A stretch of DNA of 64,000 nucleotides from Nocardiopsis sp. CNR-923 (GTDB lineage: Bacteria; Actinomycetota; Actinomycetes; Streptosporangiales; Streptosporangiaceae): NCBI RefSeq assembly GCF_001942255.1, contig NZ_MKKC01000098.1:140648-204647 (forward strand), in the 5' to 3' direction. Below, piece after piece: positions 1 through 9,459 of this stretch (its first letter is position 1; every line of letters begins with the position of its first letter). Under the pieces are notes generated by a model that searched no databases, had not been told where the DNA came from, and worked only from the letters and a program-made list of their open reading frames with translations. The translations under genes and the position numbers were made by a program.

Positions 1-1005
1 CTCTGCCTCCGTCTCCAGTTCCTCGGGGTCACGGCGGCTCACGGGCTCGTCGGTGACGGCGACCAGGTTGCGGTGGCGCTCACTGGCGAGCCCGCGGACG
101 GCGTCGAGGCGTTCGGCCAGGCGGGAGAGCGCGTGGTAGGTCTCCGACGCTCGCGCCAGGACCGGGGCGGCCTCGGCGGACTGGACCTCCAGGGCGGTCT
201 CGCGCTGCTGCGCCTGGGTGAGCGCGGCCTCGGCGGCGGTCCGTCGTTCGAGGACCTCCTTCTCGTCAGCCTCCTCCTTGGCCAGCCGGTCGGTGAGGGT
301 GACGATGTCGTCGGCGAGGAGGCGGAGCCGGGCGTCGCGCAGGTCGGCCTGGATGACGGCGGCGCGCCGGGCGAGTTCGGCCTGGCGGCCCAGGGGCTTG
401 AGCTGGCGGCGCAGCTCCGCGGTGAGGTCGGTGACGCGGTCCAGGTTGCCCTGCATCGCGTTGAGCTTGCGGATCGCCTTCTCTTTGCGCTTGCGGTGCT
501 TGAGGATGCCCGCGGCCTCCTCGATGAGCGCGCGGCGTTCCTCCGGGCCGGCGTGCAGGACGGTGTCGAGCTGTCCCTGGCCGACGATGACGTGCATCTC
601 GCGGCCGATGCCGGAGTCGCTGAGCAGGTCCTGGATGTCGAGGAGGCGGCAGGTGTCGCCGTTGATCGCGTACTCGGAGCCGCCGTTGCGGAACATCGTC
701 CGGCGGATGGTGACCTCGGTGTAGTCGATCGGCAGGGCGCCGTCCGAGTTGTCGATGGTGAGGCTGACCTCAGCGCGTCCGAGCGCCTGCCGGGTGGAGG
801 TGCCCGCGAAGATCACGTCCTCCATCTTGCCGCCGCGCAGGGACTTGGCGCCCTGCTCGCCCATCACCCAGGACAGGGCGTCGACGACGTTGGACTTCCC
901 GGATCCGTTGGGGCCCACCACGCAGGTGATCCCGGGTTCGAAACGCAGGGTGGTGGCCGACGCGAACGACTTGAAGCCGCGCAGCGTCAGGTTCTTCAGG
1001 TACAC
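1..1005 (-). CDS. smc: Chromosome segregation protein SMC, N-terminal part (cut by window edge)
   Basis: SMC is the ATPase of the condensin-like complex (with ScpA and ScpB) that compacts and segregates the nucleoid. About 335 residues are visible: a [13 protein letters not shown] opening, the Walker A loop GPNGSGKS at residues 31-38, the [14 protein letters not shown] block, then the start of the first coiled-coil arm, rich in Glu, Lys, Arg and Leu. The hinge, second arm, Walker B and signature lie beyond position 1. I chose the GTG at 1003-1005 because GGAGG ends about five bases before it. The visible frame has no stop. It is transcribed away from acyP, mutM and rnc in the same direction, as in other actinomycetes. 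Confidence 0.95.
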   Translation of the reverse strand, partial: MYLKNLTLRGFKSFASATTLRFEPGITCVVGPNGSGKSNVVDALSWVMGEQGAKSLRGGKMEDVIFAGTSTRQALGRAEVSLTIDNSDGALPIDYTEVTIRRTMFRNGGSEYAINGDTCRLLDIQDLLSDSGIGREMHVIVGQGQLDTVLHAGPEERRALIEEAAGILKHRKRKEKAIRKLNAMQGNLDRVTDLTAELRRQLKPLGRQAELARRAAVIQADLRDARLRLLADDIVTLTDRLAKEEADEKEVLERRTAAEAALTQAQQRETALEVQSAEAAPVLARASETYHALSRLAERLDAVRGLASERHRNLVAVTDEPVSRRDPEELETEAE

Positions 1006-1419
1006 CCGCACCTCCCACACCGGGCACCGGGCCCGCGCGGGCCGCCTCGACGATGGCGCGAACGCCCTCGTGGGACACCTCGCGCAGCATCATCCAAGGG
1101 TGCCACGAAGCAGGGGGTGGCGGGCGCGGTTCGCGCCGACGGGCCCGATGAGGTGGGCCACGGTCGGATCCTGGGGGGAGTTCCGGCGAACACGGAGGGT
1201 TGCGTGGGTGTCCGCCGGGTAGGTAAACAATGCCGCAAGGAAAAGGAAAGGAAGTCTGCGGCCGAGGGTTGGGGAATCGAGGCGCTGGGGCGACCGGACC
1301 GCGGGGCGGCTGACGGAACTACCGTCAGGGACGCCTTGGGTGCTGCGTACGGCGTCCCGTCCGTGGTTCACGTGTCGCGCGGTCGACCGGGCGTGCGCCC
1401 GGTGGGTCGACGGCGCTGG
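1006..1419. other. Gap between smc and the small coiled-coil gene
   Basis: About 414 bases without a convincing gene. An AT-richer patch near 1228-1256 contains AAACAATG and a purine-rich AAGGAAAAGGAAAGGAAG run. Open frames in both directions have arginine- and proline-rich translations typical of shadow frames in GC-rich DNA. I see no terminator with a T-run. Confidence 0.4.
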
Positions 1420-1611
1420 TCAGGCGAGCGCGGGCTCGCGATCCGTCGCGCTGACGGCGACGTCGGTGACGGCCATGCTGAGCTGGTCGTTACGTGCCTG
1501 GAGGCGGCTGATCTCGGCCTCAAGGTCACGTACTCGATTCTGAAGCCGTCGCATCTCCTGGACCATACGAGGGTCGGAGCCGCCGACGTGGCCAAACAGA
1601 GCCTTCGCCAT
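1420..1611 (-). CDS. Small conserved coiled-coil protein (63 aa), function unknown
   Basis: The protein starts MAKALFGHVGG, followed by a single predicted coiled coil (about residues 15-48) with a heptad-like pattern of Met, Leu and Val (MVQEMRRLQNRVRDLEAEIS), and ends in an acidic-polar tail. Small proteins with the MAKALxGxVGGxDPR opening are familiar in actinomycetes but I know no assigned function. I chose the ATG at 1609-1611 because a GGAGG stands nine bases upstream and the conserved opening begins there; a longer frame to 1731 has a shadow-like extension. It lies just upstream of smc on the same strand. Oligomerisation is plausible from the coiled coil but not shown. Confidence 0.75.
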   Translation of the reverse strand: MAKALFGHVGGSDPRMVQEMRRLQNRVRDLEAEISRLQARNDQLSMAVTDVAVSATDREPALA

Positions 1612-1943
1612 GATGTGGGTCCTCCACACTGAGTGACCAGTGGAAACGCGCACACGACATCCCGGAGGTCGTCGACTGTGGAGCCGATGCCACGGGTGGA
1701 AGATTGCGCGATGTGCCTTCCAGAGTCTCACTCCGCGCGCCGCTGGTCAAGATTGGATTACAACAGTCCGTAACGACCACACGCCGGGCCGGAACGACCT
1801 GGGCACGTGAGGTCACACGATGCGGTCGCGCCCACCCCGAGCCACACGCCACGAAAGCACGTGCGGAGTGGGACCGCTCCCGTCACGGTGCCCCGTGAGG
1901 TCACCGCGACCGCGGACCGAATCGCGTTACGCCACAAGCATAC
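1612..1943. other. Gap between small coiled-coil gene and acyP
   Basis: About 330 bases with no gene I can support. The stretch 1750-1780 (AAGATTGGATTACAACAG) is AT-richer than its surroundings and could hold the promoter of the small minus-strand gene, but no clear -35/-10 pair stands out. Confidence 0.35.
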
Positions 1944-2240
1944 TCACCGCTCGATGAATCCGGTGAACGTCCCCCCAGGCGATGACCAACGTTCCACCAC
2001 GAAGTCCACATGACCGGGCGTGCGGCCACTCCTCAGCTGTTCCAGAAGCCGAGCGCAGTCGCCGCGCGGTCCCTCCGCGACCACCTCGACCCGTCCGTCG
2101 GCGAGGTTGGTGGCCGCCCCGCTCAGCCCGAGTTCGAGCGCCCGAGACCGTGTCCACCAGCGAAAACCCACGCCCTGGACCCGGCCGCGCACCCACACGG
2201 TCAGCCGCACCGGCTCCTCACGGTCCTCCACGGGCCGCAC
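1944..2240 (-). CDS. acyP: Acylphosphatase
   Basis: Small cytosolic enzyme hydrolysing carboxyl-phosphate bonds of acyl phosphates. The 98-residue frame has the family signature [14 protein letters not shown] near residues 17-30, with the phosphate-binding loop and its Arg (GVGFR), and the second element [14 protein letters not shown] with the catalytic Asn near residue 45. The domain fills the frame. The start used is a GTG at 2238-2240; GGAAG is very close to it and GAGG lies farther upstream, so an internal start a few codons later (before VRLTVWVRG) is possible. It sits between mutM and the small coiled-coil gene, all reading leftward. Confidence 0.93.
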   Translation of the reverse strand: MRPVEDREEPVRLTVWVRGRVQGVGFRWWTRSRALELGLSGAATNLADGRVEVVAEGPRGDCARLLEQLRSGRTPGHVDFVVERWSSPGGTFTGFIER

Positions 2241-2349
2241 CTTCCCTTACCTCACGGCGACAGTTTCCTCACCGACACGCCCGAACTACCTGTTCCAGAT
2301 GTCGCCCGATCACGGGGGAAACGAAGCGGAGGCCCACCGCGAGCGCAGC

Positions 2350-3204
2350 CTATCGGCGGGCCCTCGGCGCCGGCTGGCAGTGCGGGCAACTGAACGACGA
2401 GCGGTTCATGAACGCCTCCCGGACGATCGGCGCTCCGCAGCGGACGCAGGGCCGGTCCTGGCGCCCGTAGGCGTTCAGACCGCGCTCGAAGTACCCGCTC
2501 CGCCCGTTGACGTCGACGTACAGCCCGTCGAAGGTCGTGCCGCCCACCGCGAGCGCCTCGTTCATGACGTCGTGCACGTGCCCCAGGAGTTCGGTCGCCT
2601 GGAGGAGGGACAGGTCCCGGGTGGAGCGGGCCCAGTGCAGACGGGCCCGCCACAGGGCCTCGTCCGCGTAGATGTTGCCCACGCCGCTGACGAGGGACTG
2701 GTCGAGCAGCGCACGCTTGACCTCGGTCCGCCGCGCGCGCAGGGCACGGACGAAGGACTCCGGGGCGAAGTCGGGATCCATGGGGTCCAGGGCGATGTGG
2801 TCGACCGAGGAGGGGACGCCCTCCCGCTCGCCCGGGGCGTCCACCAGCAGGTGGCCGAAGGTGCGCTGGTCGACGAAGCGCAGTTCCCGGCCGTCCGAGA
2901 GCGGCAGCCGCACCCGCAGGTGCTTCTCGTCCGGCTTCCCGGCTGGCTGGACGAGCATCTGTCCGCTCATGCCCAGATGGGACAGCAGCATCTCGCCGCT
3001 GTCCAGGGTCAGCCACAGGTACTTGCCGCGGCGGTGGGCGGCCGTGGGGACCCGCCCCTCCAGACGTGCGGCGAAGTCCGCCGCGCCGGGGACGTGGCGG
3101 CGCACCGACCTCGGGTGCAGGACCTCGACGGCGCCGACCGTCCAACCCAGCGCGTGCGTGGCCAGGCCGCGGCGCACGACCTCGACCTCGGGGAGTTCGG
3201 GCAC
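2350..3204 (-). CDS. mutM: Formamidopyrimidine-DNA glycosylase (Fpg/MutM)
   Basis: Base-excision repair enzyme removing 8-oxoguanine and formamidopyrimidines, with AP-lyase activity. The mature N-terminus PELPEVE supplies the catalytic Pro2 and Glu3, so the GTG start at 3202-3204 is fixed by the sequence. HRRGKYLWL carries the conserved Lys of the H2TH fold region, [13 protein letters not shown] is the helix-two-turn-helix, and the C-terminus has a CVRC...CPHC zinc finger. Length is 284 residues, normal for the family. The start is one base after the rnc stop, so it is almost certainly cotranscribed with rnc. A longer frame to 3414 is only overlap into rnc. Confidence 0.97.
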   Translation of the reverse strand: MPELPEVEVVRRGLATHALGWTVGAVEVLHPRSVRRHVPGAADFAARLEGRVPTAAHRRGKYLWLTLDSGEMLLSHLGMSGQMLVQPAGKPDEKHLRVRLPLSDGRELRFVDQRTFGHLLVDAPGEREGVPSSVDHIALDPMDPDFAPESFVRALRARRTEVKRALLDQSLVSGVGNIYADEALWRARLHWARSTRDLSLLQATELLGHVHDVMNEALAVGGTTFDGLYVDVNGRSGYFERGLNAYGRQDRPCVRCGAPIVREAFMNRSSFSCPHCQPAPRARR

Positions 3205-3205
3205 G

Positions 3206-3946
3206 TCAGCTCCGGTTCTGGCCGTTGCAGGAGGACTGGGCGGCGTCCGCCCGCGCGCGGATCGCCTTCCACGCGGACTCGGCGGCCTGCTGCTCGGCCT
3301 CCTTCTTGCTGCGGCCCTCGCCGAGACCGTAGCTCTCGCCCGCCACGCGCACGGTGGCGCGGAAGGTCTTCTGGTGGTCGGGGCCGCTCTCGTCGACGTG
3401 GTACTCGGGAACACCGAGCATCTCGGCCGCGGTCAGCTCCTGCAGGGACGTCTTCCAGTCCAGCCCGGCGCCCAACCCCGAGGCCGTCGCGATGAGCGGG
3501 TCGAAGAGGCGGTGCACGAACTCGGAGGCCACGTCCAGTCCCCGGTCGAGGTACACGGCGCCGATGATCGCCTCAAGGGTGTCGGCGAGAATCGAGGACT
3601 TGTCGCGGCCTCCGGTGCCCTCCTCGCCCCGGCCGAGGCGGATATAGGCGCCGATGCCGAGGCCGCGGGCCACGTCCGCGAGGGCGCGCATATTGACGAC
3701 GGCGGCGCGGAGCTTGGCCAGCTGCCCCTCGGGCAGGTCGGGGTGCTTGCGGAAGAGGGTGTCGGTCACCACCAGGCCGAGCACGGAGTCGCCGAGGAAC
3801 TCCAGGCGCTCGTTCGTGGGCAGCCCGCCCTTCTCATAGGCGTAGGACCGGTGGGTGAGGGCCCGGAGCAGAATCCTGGGATCGACCTCGACGCCGATCG
3901 CCTTGTGGAACGCCCTGGCCTCGGAGACGGAGAGTTGGCTTGCCAC
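3206..3946 (-). CDS. rnc: Ribonuclease III
   Basis: Double-strand-specific endoribonuclease that processes rRNA precursors and structured mRNAs. At 246 residues it has the signature [13 protein letters not shown] at about 45-58, the second acidic cluster [13 protein letters not shown] near 120-133, and a C-terminal dsRNA-binding domain from about 163 ([10 protein letters not shown]) to 235 ([16 protein letters not shown]). All expected catalytic Glu/Asp positions are present. It reads directly into mutM with a one-base gap. A strong hairpin at 4195-4225 separates it from rpmF upstream, so it probably has its own promoter in 3947-4190. Confidence 0.97.
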   Translation of the reverse strand: MASQLSVSEARAFHKAIGVEVDPRILLRALTHRSYAYEKGGLPTNERLEFLGDSVLGLVVTDTLFRKHPDLPEGQLAKLRAAVVNMRALADVARGLGIGAYIRLGRGEEGTGGRDKSSILADTLEAIIGAVYLDRGLDVASEFVHRLFDPLIATASGLGAGLDWKTSLQELTAAEMLGVPEYHVDESGPDHQKTFRATVRVAGESYGLGEGRSKKEAEQQAAESAWKAIRARADAAQSSCNGQNRS

Positions 3947-4194
3947 GCGAGTTCACTTCCCTTTTCTGACGCGCCGCGCAGAGGGCGTGCCCTGCGGTCG
4001 GGTGTGGATCCCCGGCTCGCTGAGGTGCTCGAACACGAGGTGATCGTCGCGGGAGCGGCGCTCCCCCGGCGGCCACCACGAACTCGGGAACCCGGGAGAG
4101 CCCGGATCACGGCTGGGTGCTTGTGCGGTTCTGGTTGTCTACTGCCCACGTCGGCACGGGTCACTCACCCTACGGACTTCCTCCGACAGCACTT

Positions 4195-4225
4195 CGGGGC
4201 GGACCCGGTGTGCGGGTCCGCCCCG
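4195..4225 (-). terminator. Hairpin downstream of rpmF
   Basis: Perfect 13-bp inverted repeat (CGGGGCGGACCCG and its complement) with a five-base loop. It stands 45 bases past the rpmF stop and ahead of rnc. There is no T-run, which is common for actinomycete terminators. Confidence 0.7.
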
Positions 4226-4269
4226 AGGCGAATCGTCGGGTAGGGGACCCGAGGCCTGACACGCGTGCG

Positions 4270-4446
4270 TTACGCCGGGTTGGTGACCTGGCGGTTGTTG
4301 TAGGTGCCGCACGTCGGGCACGCGATGTGGGGCTGCTTCGGGTCACGGCAGCGCGGGCAGTTGACCAGCACCGGGCGCGACGCCTTCCACTGGGAACGGC
4401 GGGTCCGGGTGTTGCTCCGCGACATCTTCCGCTTCGGGACGGCCAC
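4270..4446 (-). CDS. rpmF: 50S ribosomal protein L32
   Basis: Large-subunit ribosomal protein of 58 residues. The sequence opens [20 protein letters not shown] after the initiator and carries two Cys pairs, CPRC and CPTC, so it is the zinc-binding (C+) form. The GTG start at 4444-4446 is preceded by AGGAGGATTGAA, a strong ribosome-binding site. It follows the DUF177 gene at 128 bases on the same strand, the usual partner upstream of rpmF. Confidence 0.96.
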   Translation of the reverse strand: MAVPKRKMSRSNTRTRRSQWKASRPVLVNCPRCRDPKQPHIACPTCGTYNNRQVTNPA

Positions 4447-4574
4447 TTCAATCCTCCTGGGTCACCCCCGCGGTCGCGGGAGGTCGCTTATCTGGTCACC
4501 CCGCGCGCTGCGGCGGGGAGGGTGTGTCCCGTCACACGGGCGCCCGTAGGACGCCCCGTGACCGGTTCACGAAC

Positions 4575-5228
4575 TCATCGTTCTCCGGGATCCTCCGCGA
4601 TGGCGCGGAGAGCCTCCCAGCGTGGGTCGACGGCGTCGCCGTGACCGTGGTCGGGACCGACCTCGGCGAGCCGGACGCCGCACTCCGCGCACAAACCGGG
4701 GCAGTCCGGTTCGCACAGCGGCGAGAGCGGGAGGGCGAGCACGACGGCGTCCCTGACCACGGGTCCGAGATCGAGCAGGTCGCCCTCTAGATAGTAGTCC
4801 TCATCCTCGTCGGACGCGTCCTCGTCGGCCGCCGCCGACTCGTCGTCGCAATAGCGGTACAGCTCCTGGAAACCCGCCTCGATCTCGTCGGAGAGCGGGT
4901 CGAGGCAGCGCGAGCACTCCGCCGTGAGCTGTCCTTTGACGGTGCCGGTGACGAGAACGCCCTCCATCACCGCCTCCAGCCGGAGATCGAACTCGACCTC
5001 GCTGCCCTCGGGCACGCTCGCCAGCGCCCCGGAGAAGGCCTCCGGCACGGTCACGATGCGGTTGACGGTTCGCATCGACCCCGGCTGGCGGCCCAGCTGA
5101 CGGGTGTCGACCACGAACGGGTCACGAGGTTCAGGACGAGACAGGGTAATCGCGCTTTCACGAGAGGTTCGAAAGACACCGGGCACGCGGGATGCCGTTC
5201 CGGCGCGACCGGCCCGCGCGCACGCCAA
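4575..5228 (-). CDS. DUF177 (YceD-like) protein, rpmF partner
   Basis: The YceD/DUF177 family nearly always precedes rpmF and is linked to 23S rRNA accumulation in other organisms. Here a conserved core begins RDPFVVDTRQLGRQPGS, followed by a beta-rich domain with the pair CSRC (AECSRCLDP) and a C-terminal Cys cluster (CEPDCPGLCAECG) that probably binds a metal. An acidic insertion (DEDASDEDEDYY) separates the two. The frame is open to 5228, but the first 28 residues look unlike the family. The real start is probably near 5144 (a CTG before SRPEPRDPF) or at a codon I cannot identify, so the 5' end is uncertain. Confidence 0.85.
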   Translation of the reverse strand: MACARAGRAGTASRVPGVFRTSRESAITLSRPEPRDPFVVDTRQLGRQPGSMRTVNRIVTVPEAFSGALASVPEGSEVEFDLRLEAVMEGVLVTGTVKGQLTAECSRCLDPLSDEIEAGFQELYRYCDDESAAADEDASDEDEDYYLEGDLLDLGPVVRDAVVLALPLSPLCEPDCPGLCAECGVRLAEVGPDHGHGDAVDPRWEALRAIAEDPGER

Positions 5229-5333
5229 GTACGGCGACGCTCAGGGTCGAACCAAGATTCTACCTATCATGGGCCCGACCACCCAAATCAGCCGCCGGAG
5301 CCCGCCCCAGGGCGGATGTCGGCGGACGGCCGG

Positions 5334-5822
5334 TCAGCCGCGGGAGCGCTCCTCGTACTTGTCCCGGAGTCGCTCCTGGACGTACGGCGTCACCAGGCTG
5401 GACACGTCCCCGCCGTGCTGGGCGATCTCGCGCACCAGGCTGGACGACAGGAACGAGTACTGCGGGTTGGCGGTCATGAACACGGTCTCCACTCCGGAGA
5501 GCTGGAAGTTCATCTGCGCGATCTGGAGTTCGTAGTCGAAGTCGCTGACCGAGCGGAGGCTGCGCACGATCGTCTCGACGCCGTTGGCCCGGCAGAAGTC
5601 GACGAGCAGCCCGTCGAAGTCGGTGACGCGGACGTTCTCCAGGTCGGCGGTGCTCTCCCTGAGCATGTCCAGCTTCTCCGGGACGGTGAACAGCCCGCGC
5701 TTGTTGACGTTGTTGAGCACGGCCGCGACGACCTCGTCGTACTGCTTGGCAGCTCGTCCGATGATGTCGATGTGTCCGAAGGTCACCGGGTCGAAGGAAC
5801 CCGGGCAGACGACTCGGCGCAC
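5334..5822 (-). CDS. coaD: Phosphopantetheine adenylyltransferase
   Basis: Catalyses the penultimate step of coenzyme A synthesis, transferring AMP to 4'-phosphopantetheine. The 162-residue protein opens RRVVCPGSFDPVTFGHIDII, which holds the nucleotidyltransferase motif (T/H)xGH as TFGH. The conserved SSSLVREIA near residues 127-135 is the ISSTxVR-type motif. Start is the GTG at 5820-5822. It lies between rsmD and DUF177-rpmF, the standard actinobacterial order, all on the minus strand. Confidence 0.97.
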   Translation of the reverse strand: MRRVVCPGSFDPVTFGHIDIIGRAAKQYDEVVAAVLNNVNKRGLFTVPEKLDMLRESTADLENVRVTDFDGLLVDFCRANGVETIVRSLRSVSDFDYELQIAQMNFQLSGVETVFMTANPQYSFLSSSLVREIAQHGGDVSSLVTPYVQERLRDKYEERSRG

Positions 5823-5961
5823 GGTGATCGCCCCTCTCAGGAGTTACTCTCGAGTACCGCGATCGTAGGGGTCGCCTCCGGCGCCGATCGGGGCGACACC
5901 CGCATAACGGAGTTCTACCGCGGCCGGTCCGGCCCCCGGGGAGGCGCGCCGCGCGGTCTCA

Positions 5962-6528
5962 TCAGGCCGGGGGCCGTGCGTACCAGAGCACCGCCTCCCC
6001 GTACCCGCGCCTGCGCTCCCGTACCAGCCCCTCCGGCCAGGCGGGTTCGGCGCCGCGTTTGGAGCGCTCGACCACCACGAGCGCGTCCTCGGCCAGCCAT
6101 GCGTTCCGCACGAGGCCGCTGAGCATCGCGGCCACCTCCTCGTCGCCGACCGCGTACGGGGGGTCGGCCACGACCAGGTCGTAGGGCTCGCCCGGGCTCG
6201 GGGCGGCGACCACCCGTTCCACCCGGTCGGCCACCAGGCGGGCGCCGGGCAGGCCCAACGCGCCGATGTTGTCCCGTACGACCCGCGCCGCCTTCCGGTC
6301 GGCCTCCACGAGCAGCGCGTGCGCGGCGCCGCGGGACAGCGCCTCCAAGCCGATGGCCCCCGACCCCGCGTACAGGTCCATGACCCGCAGCCCCTCCAGG
6401 GAGCCGAGGTCGGACTGGACGGAGGAGAACAGGGCCTCGCGCGCCCGGTCGCTGGTGGGTCGGGTGGTGCGGCCGTCGGGCGCGGCGATCCGCCGTCCGC
6501 CCGCCGCTCCGGCGATGATGCGCGTCAT
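5962..6528 (-). CDS. rsmD: 16S rRNA (guanine966-N2)-methyltransferase RsmD
   Basis: S-adenosylmethionine-dependent enzyme modifying G966 of 16S rRNA. The 188-residue protein begins MTRIIAGAAGGRRI, carries the SAM-binding motif LDLYAGSGAIGLEALSRGA in the form VMDLYAGSGAIGLE, and the catalytic VADPPYAVG (DPPY) motif. The ATG at 6526-6528 is chosen because family homology begins exactly there; the open frame upstream (to 6897) is a shadow of recG. It starts 41 bases after the recG stop. Confidence 0.96.
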   Translation of the reverse strand: MTRIIAGAAGGRRIAAPDGRTTRPTSDRAREALFSSVQSDLGSLEGLRVMDLYAGSGAIGLEALSRGAAHALLVEADRKAARVVRDNIGALGLPGARLVADRVERVVAAPSPGEPYDLVVADPPYAVGDEEVAAMLSGLVRNAWLAEDALVVVERSKRGAEPAWPEGLVRERRRGYGEAVLWYARPPA

Positions 6529-6569
6529 ACCCTCCACGTTAGGGCGTCGGGACGGCGGCCCGGCTCCCC

Positions 6570-8782
6570 TCAGGCCTTGTCCAGGTACTCCGCGCGGTCC
6601 TCGGGCAGCAGCTCCGCCAACGCCTCGGCCAGCGGCGGGTACGCGGTCAGGTCCGGATCGCCGCCGATGTAGGCCGTGGCCTCCGCCCGCGCCTCGCCGA
6701 TCAGCTCCTCGTCCTTGAGCAGGGTGAGCATCCGAAGGGACGACCGGGCGCCGGACTGGGCCTGACCGAGGACGTCGCCCTCCCGGCGCGCCTCCAGATC
6801 CACCCGGGACAGCTCGAACCCGTCGGTCGTCGCCGCCACGGCCTCCAGCCGCTCCCGCGCCGGGGAGTCCTCCTCCGCGTCCGTGACGAGCAGACACAGC
6901 CCCGGCAGCTTCCCTCGGCCGACGCGTCCGCGCAGCTGGTGCAGCTGCGAGACGCCGAAACGGTCCGCGTCCATGATCACCATCACGGTGGCGTTCGGCA
7001 CGTCCACGCCCACCTCGACGACGGTCGTCGAGACCACGACGTCGGTCCGCCCCTCCGTGAACCGGCGCATGACCGCGTCCTTGTCGTCGGGGGCCATCCG
7101 GCCGTGCAGCGCCTCCACCGTCAGGTCCGCCAGCGGTCCCTCGGCCAGTCGTGCCGCCACGTCGAGCACGGCCAGCGGCGGACGGGCGCCCGGGGCGTCC
7201 GCGTCGGGGTCGGCGCCGACCTCCTCCTCGGCGTCCCGTCCGACGGCCTCACCATCGGTCTCCCCGATGCGCGGACAGACCACGAACGCCTGGCGGCCGT
7301 GGGCGGCCTCCTCCAGGATCCGCTCCCAGGCACGGTCAAGGAAGTGCGGCTTCTCCCTGGCCGGGACGACGTGCGTGGACACCCCCGCGCGGCCGGTGGG
7401 CAGCTGCGTGAGCGCGACCACGTCGAGGTCGCCGTAGACGGTCATGGCGACCGTGCGCGGGATCGGCGTGGCGGTCATCACGAGCACGTGCGGACGCCCG
7501 TCGACCGCCTTCTCCCGCAGGGCGTCGCGCTGCTCCACCCCGAACCGGTGCTGTTCGTCCACCACGACCAGGCCCAGGTCGGCGAAGGACACGTGCTCCT
7601 GGAGGAGGGCGTGCGTGCCCACGACGATCCCGGCCGCGCCGGAGGCGGCGTCGAGCAGGGCCGAACGCCGCGCGGCGGTGCTCATCGAACCCGTCAGCAG
7701 GGCCACCCGGGTGGCGTCGTGCGCCCCGTCCAGCTGCCCGGCGCGGGCCAGCGGTCCGAGCATGGCACTGATCGAGCGGTGGTGCTGTTGGGCGAGGACC
7801 TCCGTGGGGGCGAGCAGGACGGCCTGGCCGCCGGAGTCGACCACGCGGAGCATGGCGCGCAGCGCGACCAGGGTCTTGCCCGCTCCCACGTCCCCCTGGA
7901 GCAGGCAGTGCATCGGGTGGGCCGCGTCCAACCGCTCCGCGAGGCGGTCGCCCACCTCGCGCTGGCCGCCGGTGAGGGTGAAGGGCAGTTCGGCGTCGAA
8001 GGCGTCGAGGATCCCGCCCTCGACGCCGGGGCGCGGCCTGGCGGGCAGCTCCTCGGCCTGGTGGCGGCGACGGGCCAGGGCCAACTGGAGCACGAAGGCC
8101 TCGTCCCACTTCAGGCGGCGACGGGCGCTGCCCACGTCCGCCCAGCCCGTCGGCCGGTGGATCCGTTCGAGGGCGTCCTGGACGCCGGTCAGGCGGTGCC
8201 GTTCGCGTACCTCGGCCGGGAGCGGATCGGGCAGGTCCGCGGCCCGGGCCAGGGCCAGGTCCATCGCCAAGGCGATCCGGGACGAGTCGAGCCCCTTGAC
8301 CGCCGGGTAGATCGGGATGAGCTCCTCGGCGAAGGCACGGGCGCGCTCGCCCTCGCTGCCGTCCTCGTCGATGAGCTGGTACTCGGGGTGGTCGAGCTGG
8401 CGGCGTCCCCGGTAGGTGGAGACCCGGCCGGAGAACAGCGCCAGCCGCCCGGGCACGAGGGAGTTCTGGTGGTAGCGCCCCGGTTGAAGAAGGTCAGGTG
8501 CAGGCGCCCGGTACCGTCGGTGACCGTGGCCTCCATCATGTCCATCCGGCGGCGGCCCTGACGCGCGGGCACGGTGCGGCGCTTGGCGTCCAGCACGCGC
8601 GCCTGCACGGTGACGTCCTCGCCCTCGCGCAGCGCGGCGAGGTCGGTCAGCTCACCCCGGCGGTCGTAGCGGCGCGGGTAGTACCGCAGCAGGTCGCCGA
8701 CGGTGTGCAGGTCCAGTTTGTCCTTGAAGGCCCGCGCGGAGCCGCCGAGGGCCACGCGCAGCGGTTCGTCCCAGGTGCTCAC
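6570..8782 (-). CDS. recG: ATP-dependent DNA helicase RecG, frameshifted in this sequence
   Basis: Branch-migration helicase that remodels stalled forks and Holliday junctions. N-terminal wedge/OB domain is encoded from the GTG at 8780-8782 (STWDEPLRVALGG) to LTFFNRG near 8483; the frame then shifts and continues as RYHQNSLVPGRLALFSG. The helicase core has Walker A GDVGAGKT, the DEAD-box variant VVDEQHRFGV, TATPIPRT and a C-terminal HQLRGRVGRG motif. Restoring one base in the CGGGGCGC run near 8481 gives one 737-codon frame of normal family length. The missing base sits in a G run and the rest is intact, so I take it as a sequence error rather than a true pseudogene. Confidence 0.93.
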
Positions 8783-9165
8783 AGTGTCCCCGTCCCCGCC
8801 AGATCGCTCTGCTCAACGTCACCGTAGTGGCAGCGTGCGACGCGTAGGAGGTGTGTGGGGCCGGCGGGCGGGTCCGGGTGGGCGTCCGGCCCCTCCCGAC
8901 CGGGGTATACTCGTCGGAGTTCATCGCCTTTTCGCCATGCCCGCGTGGCGGATGCGATGCTCAGGTGGGGGTGCGAGGCTTCGTCCGCACCGTCTCCACC
9001 ACGACGGGTACGGGCACCGGTCCGCGGTCGACATCCGCGACCACGTCCTTCGTGTACTCTTCCACGGTTGGCGTCCGCGCCAGCCTGTCCACCCGGCCTC
9101 TCCCGGTCGGTCGACCCTTCGCGTGCGGCGACGTGCGCGATCCCGAGCGCTTGAATGGAGTTACC
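8783..9165. other. Divergent promoter region between recG and rpmB
   Basis: About 380 bases. A TATACT hexamer at 8906-8911 is a plausible -10 element on the plus strand. In several actinomycetes a DAK/DhaL-domain gene lies between rpmB and recG; no trace of such a gene is visible in any frame here. Confidence 0.45.
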
Positions 9166-9351
9166 GTGGCTTCCGTCTGCGACGTCTGCGGCAAGGGACC
9201 AGGGTTCGGTAACAGTGTTTCCCACTCGCACCGTCGCACCCGCCGCCGCTGGAACCCCAACATCCAGACCGTTCGCACGCGCGTGGGCGGCACGCCCAAG
9301 CGCGTGAACGCCTGCACCTCGTGCATCAAGGCCGGCAAGGTGACCCGCTAG
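9166..9351 (+). CDS. rpmB: 50S ribosomal protein L28
   Basis: Large-subunit ribosomal protein, 61 residues. After the initiator it reads [20 protein letters not shown], and near the C-terminus CTSC completes a CxxC...CxxC zinc site, so this is the C+ form. The GTG at 9166-9168 follows GGAG at a five-base spacing. A longer frame from 8851 is open only by chance. It is the only plus-strand gene in the first 11 kb and is followed by a hairpin terminator. Confidence 0.96.
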   Translation: MASVCDVCGKGPGFGNSVSHSHRRTRRRWNPNIQTVRTRVGGTPKRVNACTSCIKAGKVTR

Positions 9352-9373
9352 GGTTCCAGCCTTCTGGATTCGG

Positions 9374-9408
9374 CGAAGGCCCTCCGATCAACGGTCGGGG
9401 GGCCTTCG
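9374..9408 (+). terminator. Hairpin after rpmB
   Basis: Inverted repeat of 14 bp with one G-T wobble (CGAAGGCCCTCCGA paired with TCGGGGGGCCTTCG), loop of seven bases, 22 bases past the rpmB stop. It also lies past the end of the convergent CBM2-like gene and may serve both. Confidence 0.75.
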
Positions 9409-9459
9409 GCGTGTCCGGGGACCCGCCGGGCGCCGCCCGGGGCGCTCCGCGGCGGCCGT

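Noticed and set aside
770..1093. Minus-strand frame beginning [21 protein letters not shown], overlapping the smc start
   Set aside because: The first 25 residues look protein-like, but the rest is a shadow of smc. No ribosome-binding site or partner was seen, so I did not call it.
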